From: Scrofimicrobium canadense
GTDB taxonomy: Bacteria; Actinomycetota; Actinomycetes; Actinomycetales; Actinomycetaceae
Direction: 5' to 3'
Length of the DNA stretch: 64,000 nucleotides
Assembly (NCBI RefSeq): GCF_009696615.1
Contig: NZ_VULO01000002.1
Coordinates: forward strand, 124,001 to 188,000
Shown: piece after piece, positions 19,581 to 28,295 of the stretch
Layout of the letters: each line of letters begins with the position of its first letter
How positions within the stretch are numbered: position 1 is the first letter of the stretch
Notes under the pieces: model-generated
What the model was told of the DNA's origin: nothing
Database searches by the model: none
What the model saw: the letters and a program-made list of their open reading frames with translations, nothing else
Position numbers and translations under genes: made by a program

Positions 19581-20009
19581 CTAGATGATGGGTGCCAGAA
19601 GATTCGGTAGCGTTTCGTGAGCCTGAAGGTGAACGTCAATGGCGCGGTCTATTGCGACCTCGATTTGTTTATCGGTGCAAGGCGCGCCAAAAAAGACTGC
19701 TAGGTCAAGGAGTACTTTCCAGACATCTGTGTCATTCACAGGATGAGCTGTTGGTTGAAGGTATTGTCTGTTCCATTCGTTGCTGGCATTTTGTAGCAGT
19801 GAGCGGGCCTGTTTGGGGTCAATGTGCCCCACTTCTTCAGGTGCTTCCCACTTTGTCTGAATCAATAGCCAGTGACTGTCTTCGGCCGCACTGAAACGGA
19901 AATAGATCTCATTCCACGATCCTACAAGTGCATCGTCATCATAGGCCCAGTGGTAACCTACTTGGTCAAAGTAGGATCCGACCCGCTCAAGAGTAAATGC
20001 TTCGATCAT
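19581..20009 (-). CDS. YbjN-domain protein (second of a tandem pair)
   Basis: 142-aa protein of the YbjN-like fold: MIEAFTLERVGSYFDQVGY resembles the family N-terminus, followed by beta strands (EIYFRFSAAEDSHWLLIQTKW) and an acidic helix. Start ATG 20009 overlaps the upstream gene's stop (ATGA), so this short start is preferred over 20030. The pair looks like a divergent duplication. YbjN-like proteins resemble type III secretion chaperones in fold; molecular function is unknown. Convergent with miaB, 17 nt apart. Confidence 0.72.
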   Translation of the reverse strand: MIEAFTLERVGSYFDQVGYHWAYDDDALVGSWNEIYFRFSAAEDSHWLLIQTKWEAPEEVGHIDPKQARSLLQNASNEWNRQYLQPTAHPVNDTDVWKVLLDLAVFFGAPCTDKQIEVAIDRAIDVHLQAHETLPNLLAPII

Positions 20010-20455
20010 GACTCGTCCCCTAAGGCCCACGGATCTGGAAATGCTGCCTCCATGCGTCCGAAAGCATCCATCGAACCGCGTAAGAACGCATCGATTTCAC
20101 TGGAGATCTGTTCGTCCGTTGCTCCAGCATCCCAGTTGAAACAGTGAGAAAGCCGAAAACGTATCTTTCCCTCGTCTGACACCATTGAGTACATTTTTGG
20201 AGCATAAAAGTCAGCATTATGAGAGGCGACAAACTCACTGGCTAACTCGGTGTATCGCATATCGACTGATCGTGGTGCTGCACCGATACCCAAAATGGGA
20301 TGTTGGTTCTGCGTGACAATGTAGAACAGGTAAGGGAACAGAGATATTGCCAAATCACCCTCGCCGTCGAGCATCGGAGAGATCCCCAAGTCCTCTAAAA
20401 TGCTAAGAATACGGTCACGGGTCACTGGAGGCGTGAGGTCGTTTGGCTCTGGCAT
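20006..20455 (-). CDS. YbjN-domain protein (first of a tandem pair)
   Basis: 149 aa: TRDRILSILEDLGISPMLD then LFYIVTQNQHPILGIGA and a C-terminal acidic helix DEQISSEIDAFLRGSMDAF, as in actinobacterial YbjN-like proteins. ATG 20455 has TACTAT exactly 6 nt upstream and no Shine-Dalgarno, so it is probably leaderless. Divergent from miaA with only 22 nt between the start codons; translationally coupled to the following paralogue. Confidence 0.75.
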   Translation of the reverse strand: MPEPNDLTPPVTRDRILSILEDLGISPMLDGEGDLAISLFPYLFYIVTQNQHPILGIGAAPRSVDMRYTELASEFVASHNADFYAPKMYSMVSDEGKIRFRLSHCFNWDAGATDEQISSEIDAFLRGSMDAFGRMEAAFPDPWALGDES

Positions 20456-20467
20456 ATCTCAATAGTA
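20456..20467 (-). promoter_or_regulatory. Putative leaderless promoter of the YbjN pair
   Basis: Minus-strand TACTAT, 6 nt, ATG. It overlaps the miaA promoter hexamer on the other strand. Confidence 0.6.
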
Positions 20468-20477
20468 GCTTTGTGGT
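20466..20477 (+). promoter_or_regulatory. Putative leaderless promoter of miaA
   Basis: TAGCTT, 6 nt, GTG. A weaker -10 than the others; TTTGGC at 20442 (spacer 18) is a possible -35. Confidence 0.45.
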
Positions 20478-21389
20478 GTGGCTACTATCCCTCCTATCGC
20501 AGTGGTCGGTCAGACGGCATCGGGAAAATCTGATCTGGCCTTAGACCTGGCTGAGGTCCTTGGCATCCCCATTATCAGTGCCGACGCGATGCAATTGTAT
20601 CGGGGATTGGACATTGGCACTGCCAAGGTACCCGTGGAGGAGCGTCGAGGTATCCCTCATTTCCAACTCGATCAGCTTGACGTCCATGAAGATGCCTCTG
20701 TTGCCGCCTATCAAGCGCATGCCCGTGCTGACCTCGACAGAGTCGGCAGCAGAGCGGTCATTGCCGGCGGATCAGGTCTGTACCTTCGGGCATTTCTGGA
20801 TCATTTTGAGTTTCCGGGCCAGGATCCTGCTATCCGCTCCAAGCTGAATGAGGAAGGTAAGATTCTAGGAACGGACGCGTTGCACAGCCGCCTTCAAAGC
20901 CTTGACCCTGCAGCAGCCGCAGTAATACACCCGAACAATCTCAGGCGGGTTGTGCGCGCCTTAGAAGTCATACAGATTACCGGTAGGCCGTTCTCCGCTT
21001 CGCTGCCACGGTATGAATACGTCTACCCGGGGACCGTGCAGATTGCCATTGCGTGGGAAAAGGATCACTTAGACCAGAGAATCAACCAGCGCTCCCAAAA
21101 AATGTTCGACGAGGGCATTATCGAAGAGGCTAGGCTTCTCGAAGGTTTAAAGGACGATGCCACTGCCTGCAAGGCTACTGGCTATAAAGAAGCTCGCGCC
21201 GTTTTGGCCGGGGAGATGACGGTTGCCGATGCCATCTCTCAGGTTGCCCTGGCCACCAGGCAACTAGCATCACGTCAGTTGAAATGGTTCCGGCGTGATC
21301 CGCGTATCCACTGGTTGCCAGCAGGACCGCAGCTGTTAGAACGCGCTTTAGAGGCAGCGAACCTCGATAATCCGAAATCCTTTGCGTGA
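20478..21389 (+). CDS. miaA: tRNA dimethylallyltransferase
   Basis: Transfers dimethylallyl to A37 of tRNAs reading UNN codons, giving i6A, the substrate of MiaB. P-loop GQTASGKSDLALDL near residue 9, ISADAMQLYRGLDIGTAKV, and the C-terminal ATRQLASRQLKWFRRD are classic. 303 aa. Start GTG 20478. The 3' end overlaps the convergent methyltransferase gene by 42 nt. Confidence 0.95.
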   Translation: MATIPPIAVVGQTASGKSDLALDLAEVLGIPIISADAMQLYRGLDIGTAKVPVEERRGIPHFQLDQLDVHEDASVAAYQAHARADLDRVGSRAVIAGGSGLYLRAFLDHFEFPGQDPAIRSKLNEEGKILGTDALHSRLQSLDPAAAAVIHPNNLRRVVRALEVIQITGRPFSASLPRYEYVYPGTVQIAIAWEKDHLDQRINQRSQKMFDEGIIEEARLLEGLKDDATACKATGYKEARAVLAGEMTVADAISQVALATRQLASRQLKWFRRDPRIHWLPAGPQLLERALEAANLDNPKSFA

Positions 21390-21962
21390 AGAGTGCTTGC
21401 GAGCTTGAAAACCTTGATTACCTAGCCAAGTAATAAAAGAATCTGCGCCAAGATTTTTACTCATCACTAGCCATGCCACACCGGTAGGTGATAGTAGGTC
21501 CAACCATTGTTTGACCATGGTTTGCATTGCTGTTTTTCCGACACGCACCGGGGGGTTAGACAAGATCACATCAAACTGTGTCCCCCGCGCCTGCGCTTCC
21601 TGATAAGCCTCCGACGCGTCCATAGCTCTCACGTTGTCCACACTGTTGACCTTGGCGTTGTCTGCTGTCAGTGCTACAGCGCGAGGATTCACGTCTACCG
21701 CCCAAACTTCCGCCTGGGGCGATTCTGCCCCAGCAGTGATGGCAACCGGGCCCCAACCACAACCTAGATCAAGGAAAGTGCCGGTACTGGGGAGAGAAGG
21801 TACTGCTCGGAGTAGTTCTGCAGTGCCAGGATCGAGGCGTCCAGCTGAGAAGACCTGACCTGCTACCCATACTTGAAAATCGTGTCCACGAGTCGAAAAA
21901 GTCACCAGATGTCGTTCGTCTGCCCCAGCAATGGGGGACTGGGAAAAGTAATGGTGTGTCAC
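21348..21962 (-). CDS. RsmC-like class I SAM-dependent methyltransferase
   Basis: 204-aa Rossmann methyltransferase: SAM motif LDLGCGWGPVAI and the amino-methylation motif LSNPPVRVGK, typical of the MTS domain of 16S rRNA guanine-N2 methyltransferases (RsmC/RsmD-like). Substrate is therefore probably rRNA, but not certain. GTG 21962 is preceded at exactly 6 nt by TAGGCT, so it is probably leaderless. Convergent overlap with miaA; divergent from hflX with 31 nt between. Confidence 0.85.
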   Translation of the reverse strand: MTHHYFSQSPIAGADERHLVTFSTRGHDFQVWVAGQVFSAGRLDPGTAELLRAVPSLPSTGTFLDLGCGWGPVAITAGAESPQAEVWAVDVNPRAVALTADNAKVNSVDNVRAMDASEAYQEAQARGTQFDVILSNPPVRVGKTAMQTMVKQWLDLLSPTGVAWLVMSKNLGADSFITWLGNQGFQARKHSSRKGFRIIEVRCL

Positions 21963-21974
21963 GGCTACAGCCTA
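21963..21974 (-). promoter_or_regulatory. Putative leaderless promoter of the methyltransferase gene
   Basis: Minus-strand TAGGCT, 6 nt, GTG; no Shine-Dalgarno. Confidence 0.6.
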
Positions 21975-21981
21975 CCCGTGG

Positions 21982-21993
21982 CAGACTTGGAGC
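21982..21993 (+). promoter_or_regulatory. Possible leaderless promoter of hflX
   Basis: CAGACT, 6 nt, ATG. It departs from TANNNT at the first base, and GGAG just before the ATG could be a Shine-Dalgarno. Confidence 0.35.
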
Positions 21994-23445
21994 ATGAACA
22001 CAGCCGATGACAGCCGCGCACGAGAGATTGCCAGACGAGTATTGGCGCGCCAGGCAGGGCGGGAGCCTATAGCGGAAGAGGCGGGCGCGCTTGAGCGGGA
22101 ATTCCGTGAAGGTACGCGTAGACGCGCGATTCATGGTGCGGAACTCGAAGAAATCGGTGAAGTTGAATATCGGCAGGTTCGCCTTGAGAAAGTCATCCTT
22201 GTAGGGTTGCGCACGGGAGGGGCTGCCGCTGCGGAACGGTCTATCGAAGAGCTTGAGGCTTTAGCTCATACTGCAGGTTCAGAGGTATTAGGTAGTTTTC
22301 TCCAAACCCGTGATAAACCAGATCCGGCTACCTACCTTGGAAAGGGCAAAGCAAAGGAACTGGCTGAGGTAGTGCGGGAACAAGGCGCAGATACCGTTAT
22401 CGTCGACGGCGAGCTCAATCCTTCTCAAAGGCGCGGTTTAGAAGATGCTGTGGGGGTGAAAGTCGTCGATCGTACCACCGTCATTCTTGATATTTTCGCT
22501 CAACACGCTAAGTCACGAGAGGGCAAAGCCCAAGTGGAACTGGCCCAGTTGGAATATCTTTTGCCGCGTCTACGCGGTTGGGGAGAATCGATGTCCCGCC
22601 AAGCAGGCGGCCGGGTTGCAGCAGGTGCAGGAATCGGATCACGCGGTCCTGGCGAAACCAAGATAGAACTGGATCGCCGCAGAATCAGAATCCGCATGGC
22701 ACGACTACGCCGTCAGATCGCCCAAATGGCCCCAGCGCGACACCAACAACGGGCATCTCGACGACGCGGAAATATTCCGTCAGTTGCTATCGCCGGATAC
22801 ACGAACGCGGGTAAATCGACACTGATGAATGTACTCACCGATGGTGACTTATTGGTAGAAGACGCTCTCTTTGCCACGCTTGACCCAACTGTGCGCAGAA
22901 CTACCACCGCAGATGGACGTGTCTATACGCTCACCGATACTGTTGGCTTTGTATCTAACTTACCCACAGAGTTGGTTGAAGCTTTCAGGTCTACCCTGGA
23001 AGAAATCGCTGAATCTGACGTGATTGTTCACGTTGTCGACGCCAGTGATCCAGATCCGGTCAACCAGGTTCGTGCGGTCAATGAAGTATTGTCGGGGATT
23101 GACGGAGCCGCGCAGATTCCGACTATTCTAGTTCTCAACAAAGTGGACGTGGCAGATCCTGGCACTCTTGCAGCGGTGCGCGTCAGCTTGCCAGCTGCAC
23201 TCGAGGTCTCAGCACGCACAGGCGCAGGTATTGAAGCTCTCCAAGAAGAGATAGCGGCATGCCTGCCCAGACCACAGATCATGGTTGACGTCATGCTGCC
23301 CTTCTCCGAAGGTGCGCTTCTCAGTGAAGTCCATGAGGATGGGGAAATACTCGAACAAGAATGGAGCGAAGATGGGGTGCGCCTCGTCGCACGCGTTGGT
23401 GAAGGACTCGCGGCACGTCTCGGAGAGGCAAATATCGCCTCGTGA
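21994..23445 (+). CDS. hflX: GTPase HflX
   Basis: Ribosome-associated GTPase that splits stalled or hibernating ribosomes. N-terminal HflX domain (PATYLGKGKAKEL, VDGELNPSQRRGLEDA, RTTVILDIFAQHA), coiled-coil, then G domain with G1 GYTNAGKS, G3 DTVGFV and G4 NKVD. 483 aa. HflX also supports macrolide/antibiotic tolerance in other actinobacteria (established for mycobacteria). GTGA overlap with the helicase gene downstream. Confidence 0.95.
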   Translation: MNTADDSRAREIARRVLARQAGREPIAEEAGALEREFREGTRRRAIHGAELEEIGEVEYRQVRLEKVILVGLRTGGAAAAERSIEELEALAHTAGSEVLGSFLQTRDKPDPATYLGKGKAKELAEVVREQGADTVIVDGELNPSQRRGLEDAVGVKVVDRTTVILDIFAQHAKSREGKAQVELAQLEYLLPRLRGWGESMSRQAGGRVAAGAGIGSRGPGETKIELDRRRIRIRMARLRRQIAQMAPARHQQRASRRRGNIPSVAIAGYTNAGKSTLMNVLTDGDLLVEDALFATLDPTVRRTTTADGRVYTLTDTVGFVSNLPTELVEAFRSTLEEIAESDVIVHVVDASDPDPVNQVRAVNEVLSGIDGAAQIPTILVLNKVDVADPGTLAAVRVSLPAALEVSARTGAGIEALQEEIAACLPRPQIMVDVMLPFSEGALLSEVHEDGEILEQEWSEDGVRLVARVGEGLAARLGEANIAS

Positions 23446-25352
23446 ATAAGGACGAATTACAGCAGCTCAGCGAGGAGGCCCTTAAAAAAGTAATAGAGAA
23501 CTTAGGGGGTTCTGCCCGAAGCAACCAACAAGAAATGACCCAAGCTGTCGCGAAGAGCCTTGCTGAAAAGAGAAACCTGGTAGTCCAAGCCGGTACTGGC
23601 GTTGGAAAGTCGATCGGCTATCTCACGCCACTACTGCTGCGTACGGCGCTCAGTGAGCAAGTGCAAATTGTGGCGACTTCATCCCTTGCTCTGCAACGAC
23701 AGATCACCTCAAGGGACGCTCCGGCCGTAGCAGAAGCGGTGGAAGAAGTGACGGGCAAAGCCGTCAATGTTCAGGTACTCAAGGGGTGGAGTAACTACCT
23801 GTGCCGGCTGCGTTTGAACCAAGGCGATGACGCTTTGCTGTGGGATGATGCTTATTCCGGTGCCACTGGGGCCGAAGAAGTGGCAGCTTTGCGAGAATGG
23901 GGCTTGGAGTGCGAGAGCGGAGATAAAGACGATGTCCCCTTCAAAGTAAGTCCTGCCTCGTGGAGACAAGTCTCTGTGTCGCGTCGTGAATGCATCGGGC
24001 GCGCATGCCCCTTTCTTGATGAATGCTTTCCAGCTGCCGCAAAAGAAAAAGCTTTCGATGCTGACGTTATTGTCACTAATCACGCGCTCTTAGCGGTTAT
24101 GGTCGGTGGCAACCCAGAAATCTTTCCAGATTTTGATGCGGTCGTCATAGACGAGGCGCATGACTTGGCATCTCGCGTTCGCACACAGGGCACAGCGCAG
24201 CTGTGGCCCAGCCAGATAAGGCGCCTGGCCCGCGTTGCCCGCAGTCTCTCACGCAGTGGTGCAGGAGAGCTTGAAGATGCCTCACACCGCCTTGAGGCGG
24301 CCCTGGACGACTGTGCTGAGGGTCTGTTGGTAATCCGCACAGAAGAACTGAGCTCTGCGATGATGGCCGTAGATGACGCGTCCCGATCCCTGCGTTCCCG
24401 TATCAAGGGTGCGAAAGGTGCCACTGAAGAAATCACCGTGGCTCGAGTACGCGCAGGTCTTGAAAGCATCGACGAGGTAATGGACGCCTGGAGCCGCGAA
24501 CCAGAACAGATGATTTTGTGGATAGGTAAGAGCCGCAACGATGAACGCTACGTAAATATTGCCCCTCTCGCAGTTTCTCCCCAGCTCTACAGCACATTGT
24601 TTTCGCGGCACACTACCGTACTCACCTCCGCGACTTTGAGTGTGGGGGGAAACTTTGAACAGATCAAATGGGCCAGTGGCATTGGACGAGGAGAGTGTGA
24701 CTACCTTGATGTAGGTACTCCCTTCGACCCGGGAAAACAAGGCATTCTCTATGTGGCCGCACACCTAGCAGACCCGGGAAGAGATTGGCCAGATGACCAG
24801 GCGCTTGCTGAACTATTGGCCTTGGTGGAGGCATCTGGCGGGGGAATGCTGGGACTGTTCTCGTCATGGCGGGCGGCGGAGGCGGCAACGGAGTTCCTTA
24901 GAGAGAAAACCGAGCTTACCGTCCTTTTTCAACGCGACGATAATGTACCCGCACTCGTGGAAGAATTTCGCCTAGATCGCGATTCCTGCCTTATTGGAAC
25001 AATGTCGTTGTGGCAGGGGGTGGATGTTCCAGGTGACTCTTGCCGACTGGTAGTACTAGACCGAATCCCGTTCCCGCGGCCCGATGACCCTATCGTCGCC
25101 GCGCAGCAAAGAGCAGCAGAACGCGCTGGGCGGAGTTCTTTCCACGAAGTGTCTTTAGCACCGGCAGCTCTCGCGCTGGCTCAGGGGGCTGGCAGGTTGC
25201 TGCGAGGAATGGATGACCGTGGAGTGGTGGCGATTCTTGACTCTCGTATCCATACGCGCCGGTATGGTCAATATCTGCGTAACTCGTTGTTGCCCTACTG
25301 GACAAGCACTCATAGCGACACTGTCAAGGCGGCGTTGAGACGTCTGGCCTAG
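23442..25352 (+). CDS. DinG-type (XPD-like) ATP-dependent helicase
   Basis: Superfamily 2 helicase of the XPD/DinG group, 636 aa. Walker A QAGTGVGKSIGY near residue 50, DEAH box VIDEAHDL, and the C-terminal motor with GTMSLWQGVDVPGDSCRLVVLDRIPFP and QGAGRLLRGMDDRG. Clustered cysteines (CRLRL, then CIGRACPFLDEC) fit the Fe-S domain. Probably resolves R-loops or other structured DNA. It overlaps hflX by 4 nt; no LexA box was seen for it. Confidence 0.9.
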   Translation: MNKDELQQLSEEALKKVIENLGGSARSNQQEMTQAVAKSLAEKRNLVVQAGTGVGKSIGYLTPLLLRTALSEQVQIVATSSLALQRQITSRDAPAVAEAVEEVTGKAVNVQVLKGWSNYLCRLRLNQGDDALLWDDAYSGATGAEEVAALREWGLECESGDKDDVPFKVSPASWRQVSVSRRECIGRACPFLDECFPAAAKEKAFDADVIVTNHALLAVMVGGNPEIFPDFDAVVIDEAHDLASRVRTQGTAQLWPSQIRRLARVARSLSRSGAGELEDASHRLEAALDDCAEGLLVIRTEELSSAMMAVDDASRSLRSRIKGAKGATEEITVARVRAGLESIDEVMDAWSREPEQMILWIGKSRNDERYVNIAPLAVSPQLYSTLFSRHTTVLTSATLSVGGNFEQIKWASGIGRGECDYLDVGTPFDPGKQGILYVAAHLADPGRDWPDDQALAELLALVEASGGGMLGLFSSWRAAEAATEFLREKTELTVLFQRDDNVPALVEEFRLDRDSCLIGTMSLWQGVDVPGDSCRLVVLDRIPFPRPDDPIVAAQQRAAERAGRSSFHEVSLAPAALALAQGAGRLLRGMDDRGVVAILDSRIHTRRYGQYLRNSLLPYWTSTHSDTVKAALRRLA

Positions 25353-25402
25353 CAAAGTAGGGGGAAATAATGGGACACTGGAAACTAACAGGAAGGACTT
25401 CT

Positions 25403-26389
25403 ATGCCAAGCCAAGCAACCAGTCTTTATCCAACCTCGTTTGGACGGCCCTCAAAAATCGCCGTTATTGGCGCTGGGGCCGTGGGAACCGCAGTAGCCTA
25501 CGCCGCCGCTATTCGTGGGGATGCCAGAGACATTGCCCTGTACGACATCAATGCCGAAAAAGTTCGAGCTGAAGCATTGGATATAGCCCACGGTATTCAA
25601 TTCACGCCATGCGGATCAGTGGTGGGGTCGGATGACATCGAGGTAGTACGCGCTTCAGATTTGGTGATTGTGACGGCTGGCGCTAAACAGAGTCCCGGTC
25701 AGTCACGTCTTGAGCTTGCCGAGTCTACGGTGAAACTTATGGAGAAGGTCGTACCGGCTCTTCAAGAGGTGGCACCAGATGCGGTATACATGTTTGTTAC
25801 CAATCCTGTCGATATTGTCACGTATGTCGCTCAGAAGATTTCTGGTTTACCAGCATCGCAAGTTTTTGGTTCGGGAACTGTGCTAGATACGTCTCGTTTG
25901 CGATATTTGGTCTCGCAAGAGACTGGTGTTGCCACGCAGAATATCCACGCATATGTGGCTGGAGAGCACGGAGACTCTGAAGTGCCGCTGTGGTCGAGTG
26001 CGGAAATCGGCAACGTTCCTCTTACTCAATGGGGGACAACGCTCTCAGGCCGTGTTTTTGGTAGGGACCTACGTGATGAAATAGCTCATGAGGTTGTCAA
26101 CTCCGCCTATACGATTATCGACGGTAAGGGAGCAACAAACTACGCAATAGGTCTGGCTGCCTCCCGGATCGCCGGGGCAGTTCTCCGTGATGAGGCCCGC
26201 GTACTCACCATTTCCACACTCCTCAACGACTGGCACGGCATCAGTGATGTGTGTATGGCAGCCCCGACCATTGTGGGGCGCTCGGGGGCCGGACGAGTTT
26301 TGGTTCCGCCCGTCACTGATGATGAACGTCAGGGCCTACAACAGTCTGCCGAAAAGCTACGGGAAGTAGCCAGGTCTTTCGGGTATTAG
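25403..26389 (+). CDS. ldh: L-lactate dehydrogenase
   Basis: NAD-dependent reduction of pyruvate to lactate; points to a fermentative lifestyle. Rossmann motif GAGAVGTAVAYAA, VTNPVDIVTYV, the substrate Arg in DTSRLRYLVS, and catalytic His in AGEHGDSEVPLW are present. 328 aa from ATG 25403, which follows AGGAAGG; an in-frame ATG at 25370, behind GGGGG, would add 11 residues. Confidence 0.94.
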   Translation: MPSQATSLYPTSFGRPSKIAVIGAGAVGTAVAYAAAIRGDARDIALYDINAEKVRAEALDIAHGIQFTPCGSVVGSDDIEVVRASDLVIVTAGAKQSPGQSRLELAESTVKLMEKVVPALQEVAPDAVYMFVTNPVDIVTYVAQKISGLPASQVFGSGTVLDTSRLRYLVSQETGVATQNIHAYVAGEHGDSEVPLWSSAEIGNVPLTQWGTTLSGRVFGRDLRDEIAHEVVNSAYTIIDGKGATNYAIGLAASRIAGAVLRDEARVLTISTLLNDWHGISDVCMAAPTIVGRSGAGRVLVPPVTDDERQGLQQSAEKLREVARSFGY

Positions 26390-26406
26390 TCATACTGCTG
26401 CGACGC

Positions 26407-26446
26407 GTCATGGCTTCAATCAACAAGCATGTCCTGAAGCCATGAC
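26407..26446. terminator. Bidirectional terminator between ldh and lexA
   Basis: Perfect 12-bp stem GTCATGGCTTCA / TGAAGCCATGAC with a 16-nt loop between two convergent genes. U-tracts are weak on both sides. Confidence 0.7.
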
Positions 26447-26465
26447 CTGGTCATTGTGCTGTAGC

Positions 26466-27134
26466 TTAGAGCGCTCTCACCAATGTGACGACTTTACCCA
26501 GGATCGTTGCTTCGTCTCCAAAAATCGGAGCGTAATTTTCGTTCATGGGGAGTAGCCAGCGGTGTCCATCTCGCTCTGAAAGAACTTTGACGGTAGCTTC
26601 GCCATCCAACATGGCAGCAACGATTTCACCGTTATTCGCTTGTGCTTGTGCGCGGACTACTACGTAATCTCCGTCACAAATTGCCCCGTCAATCATGGAG
26701 TCTCCGTGAACTTCAAGGACGAAGAGTTCGCCGCGGCCGGTAAGTCGTGTGGGTAGCGAGAAATAGTCTTCGACGCTCTGTTCTGCAGTGATGGGAGAAC
26801 CAGCTGCGATTCGACCCACAAGAGGTGCCACTGAGGTGTCGCCTTCGGAAACTACTGCAGGAATTTCGACCACTTTACTTGTCGGAGGGGTGGGGGACGA
26901 TTCTTCTTGTGAGTCAGATAGTCGTAGATCAAGGGCGCGAGGCAGTCCTGGTGAGCGCTGCAGAAGCCCCAGCTTCTCAAGGGCATCCAGATGGTGCTTC
27001 ACCGTTGAAGGGGAAGCCAGCCCCACTTTTTTACCTATTTCCCTCACTGACGGCGGGTATCCGGTATTTGCAATGCTTTCGCGGACAACATCAAGAATCT
27101 GTGCTTGCCGCGCGGATAATGGTCTGTCTTTCAT
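26466..27134 (-). CDS. lexA: SOS repressor LexA
   Basis: DNA-damage repressor, self-cleaved with RecA. N-terminal winged helix (SARQAILDVVRESIANTGYPPSVREIG), cleavage site Ala-Gly in VGRIAAGSPITA, catalytic Ser in VHGDSMIDG and Lys in EATVKVL. 222 aa. The start ATG has a near-perfect GAAGGAGGT. A LexA box (27177-27192) lies upstream, so it should autoregulate. Divergent from the LysM division suppressor. Confidence 0.97.
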   Translation of the reverse strand: MKDRPLSARQAQILDVVRESIANTGYPPSVREIGKKVGLASPSTVKHHLDALEKLGLLQRSPGLPRALDLRLSDSQEESSPTPPTSKVVEIPAVVSEGDTSVAPLVGRIAAGSPITAEQSVEDYFSLPTRLTGRGELFVLEVHGDSMIDGAICDGDYVVVRAQAQANNGEIVAAMLDGEATVKVLSERDGHRWLLPMNENYAPIFGDEATILGKVVTLVRAL

Positions 27135-27176
27135 CGGATACCTCCTTCATTGAGAATAGGCGAAAATCTCAAAAAG

Positions 27177-27192
27177 TGAAACATATGTTCGA
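27177..27192 (-). promoter_or_regulatory. LexA box on the lexA side
   Basis: On the minus strand TCGAACATATGTTTCA: left half CGAAC perfect, right half GTTTC with one mismatch. TATTCT further toward lexA is a candidate -10. Confidence 0.7.
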
Positions 27193-27224
27193 GCAAGTCT
27201 CGACATTCGCTCAAAAATTAGGTA

Positions 27225-27255
27225 TCGTACAAGTGTTCGACGAACATGTGTTCGA
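27225..27255 (+). promoter_or_regulatory. Tandem LexA boxes before the LysM division-suppressor gene
   Basis: Two adjoining boxes: TCGTACAAGTGTTCGA (27225-27240, one mismatch in the core) and ACGAACATGTGTTCGA (27240-27255, perfect core CGAAC-N4-GTTCG). Centres are 15 bp apart. They lie just upstream of the ATG at 27274. Confidence 0.85.
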
Positions 27256-27273
27256 GGCGGCAGGAGAAACACG

Positions 27274-27768
27274 ATGAGTGCAGCAGCATTGAGTCCTCAG
27301 GACGGCGCACAACGTCCCCAACTGTGGGTAGTTCCGGATTTACCGGCGCGTGTTGAGAGTGCGCCTAAGGCCGGTGTAGAGGCTACGGTGCGTCATATTA
27401 GAACGGCACCTTCCGTAATAGAGATGGAGCGGGCTCGTCTTCGCCACCCATCCGTCCGTGCTCGCAGGCAAACAGATGCTATGCACGGTACAGCCAAGAA
27501 AATTCTGGTCCAGTGCATTGCCTATTGTTTTGCGTTGTTCTTAGTTGTTGCGCTTGGTGCAGGTGTGGGCATGGTTCTCCAACCTGGGACCTATTCAGGT
27601 CAGGCAGTGCAGCATTCTGTTGATACCGGGGATACTCTTTGGGGCCTGGCTGCTTCGATCGGAGCTGAGCGTCCGATTCTGGATGTAATAGAGGACATTA
27701 AAGCTCTCAACGGATTAGAGGGTGATGGTCTAGTAGCGGGACAGCAAATAATTCTGCCAGTTGAGTGA
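27274..27768 (+). CDS. LysM-domain SOS cell-division suppressor (YneA/DivS/ChiZ-like)
   Basis: 164 aa: basic cytoplasmic N-terminus, one TM helix near residues 77-100 ([20 protein letters not shown]), then an extracytoplasmic LysM domain ([16 protein letters not shown] ... [13 protein letters not shown]). Being next to and divergent from lexA with two SOS boxes is the classic position of YneA (Bacillus), DivS (Corynebacterium) and the mycobacterial LysM protein ChiZ, which stall division during DNA damage. AGGAG precedes the ATG. Function is inferred from position and architecture; sequence similarity within this group is low. Confidence 0.85.
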   Translation: MSAAALSPQDGAQRPQLWVVPDLPARVESAPKAGVEATVRHIRTAPSVIEMERARLRHPSVRARRQTDAMHGTAKKILVQCIAYCFALFLVVALGAGVGMVLQPGTYSGQAVQHSVDTGDTLWGLAASIGAERPILDVIEDIKALNGLEGDGLVAGQQIILPVE

Positions 27769-27830
27769 TCGTGTTGCGAAAGTGGCACATGTGGCCATAC
27801 GGTTCTGTAGTAGAAGAACTGGGAGGCCCT

Positions 27831-28292
27831 GTGCACTGTCTATTTTGTTCCTGTGATGATACACGAGTGGTTGATACGCGCGTCGCCGATGACGGCGCGT
27901 CTATTAGGCGGCGTCGTGAGTGCACAAACTGCAAGCGTCGGTTCACTACTATTGAAACGTCTAGTTTTGCCGTTGAAAAACGTTCGGGAGTCGTTGAGCC
28001 TTTCTCTAGAGATAAAATTGCGGCTGGCGTTAAGAAAGCCTGCCAGGGGCGTCCAGTCTCAGACCATGACCTGGCTCTTTTAGCTCAGCAGGTGGAAGAA
28101 AGACTTCGTTCTGCAGGGCAATCTACTGTTTCAGCTGACGAAGTTGGCAAAGCCATCCTGCCTTTTTTGCGCAATCTTGATGAAATTGCATACTTGCGTT
28201 TTGCCTCTGTCTACTCGTCATTCCAATCTCTTGACGACTTTGAAGATGCCATCAAGAGTCTGAGGGAAGAATCATCTGAAGCTAGAGCTTAA
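27831..28292 (+). CDS. nrdR: Transcriptional repressor NrdR
   Basis: Repressor of ribonucleotide reductase genes with a zinc ribbon and an ATP-cone. Zinc cysteines lie in [10 protein letters not shown] and [10 protein letters not shown]; the ATP-cone follows ([20 protein letters not shown]). Start GTG 27831 (153 aa) follows GGGAGG; the longer frame from 27765 lacks family similarity at its N-terminus. The stop is 3 nt from the stop of the convergent acyl-CoA ligase. Confidence 0.94.
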   Translation: MHCLFCSCDDTRVVDTRVADDGASIRRRRECTNCKRRFTTIETSSFAVEKRSGVVEPFSRDKIAAGVKKACQGRPVSDHDLALLAQQVEERLRSAGQSTVSADEVGKAILPFLRNLDEIAYLRFASVYSSFQSLDDFEDAIKSLREESSEARA

Positions 28293-28295
28293 AAT

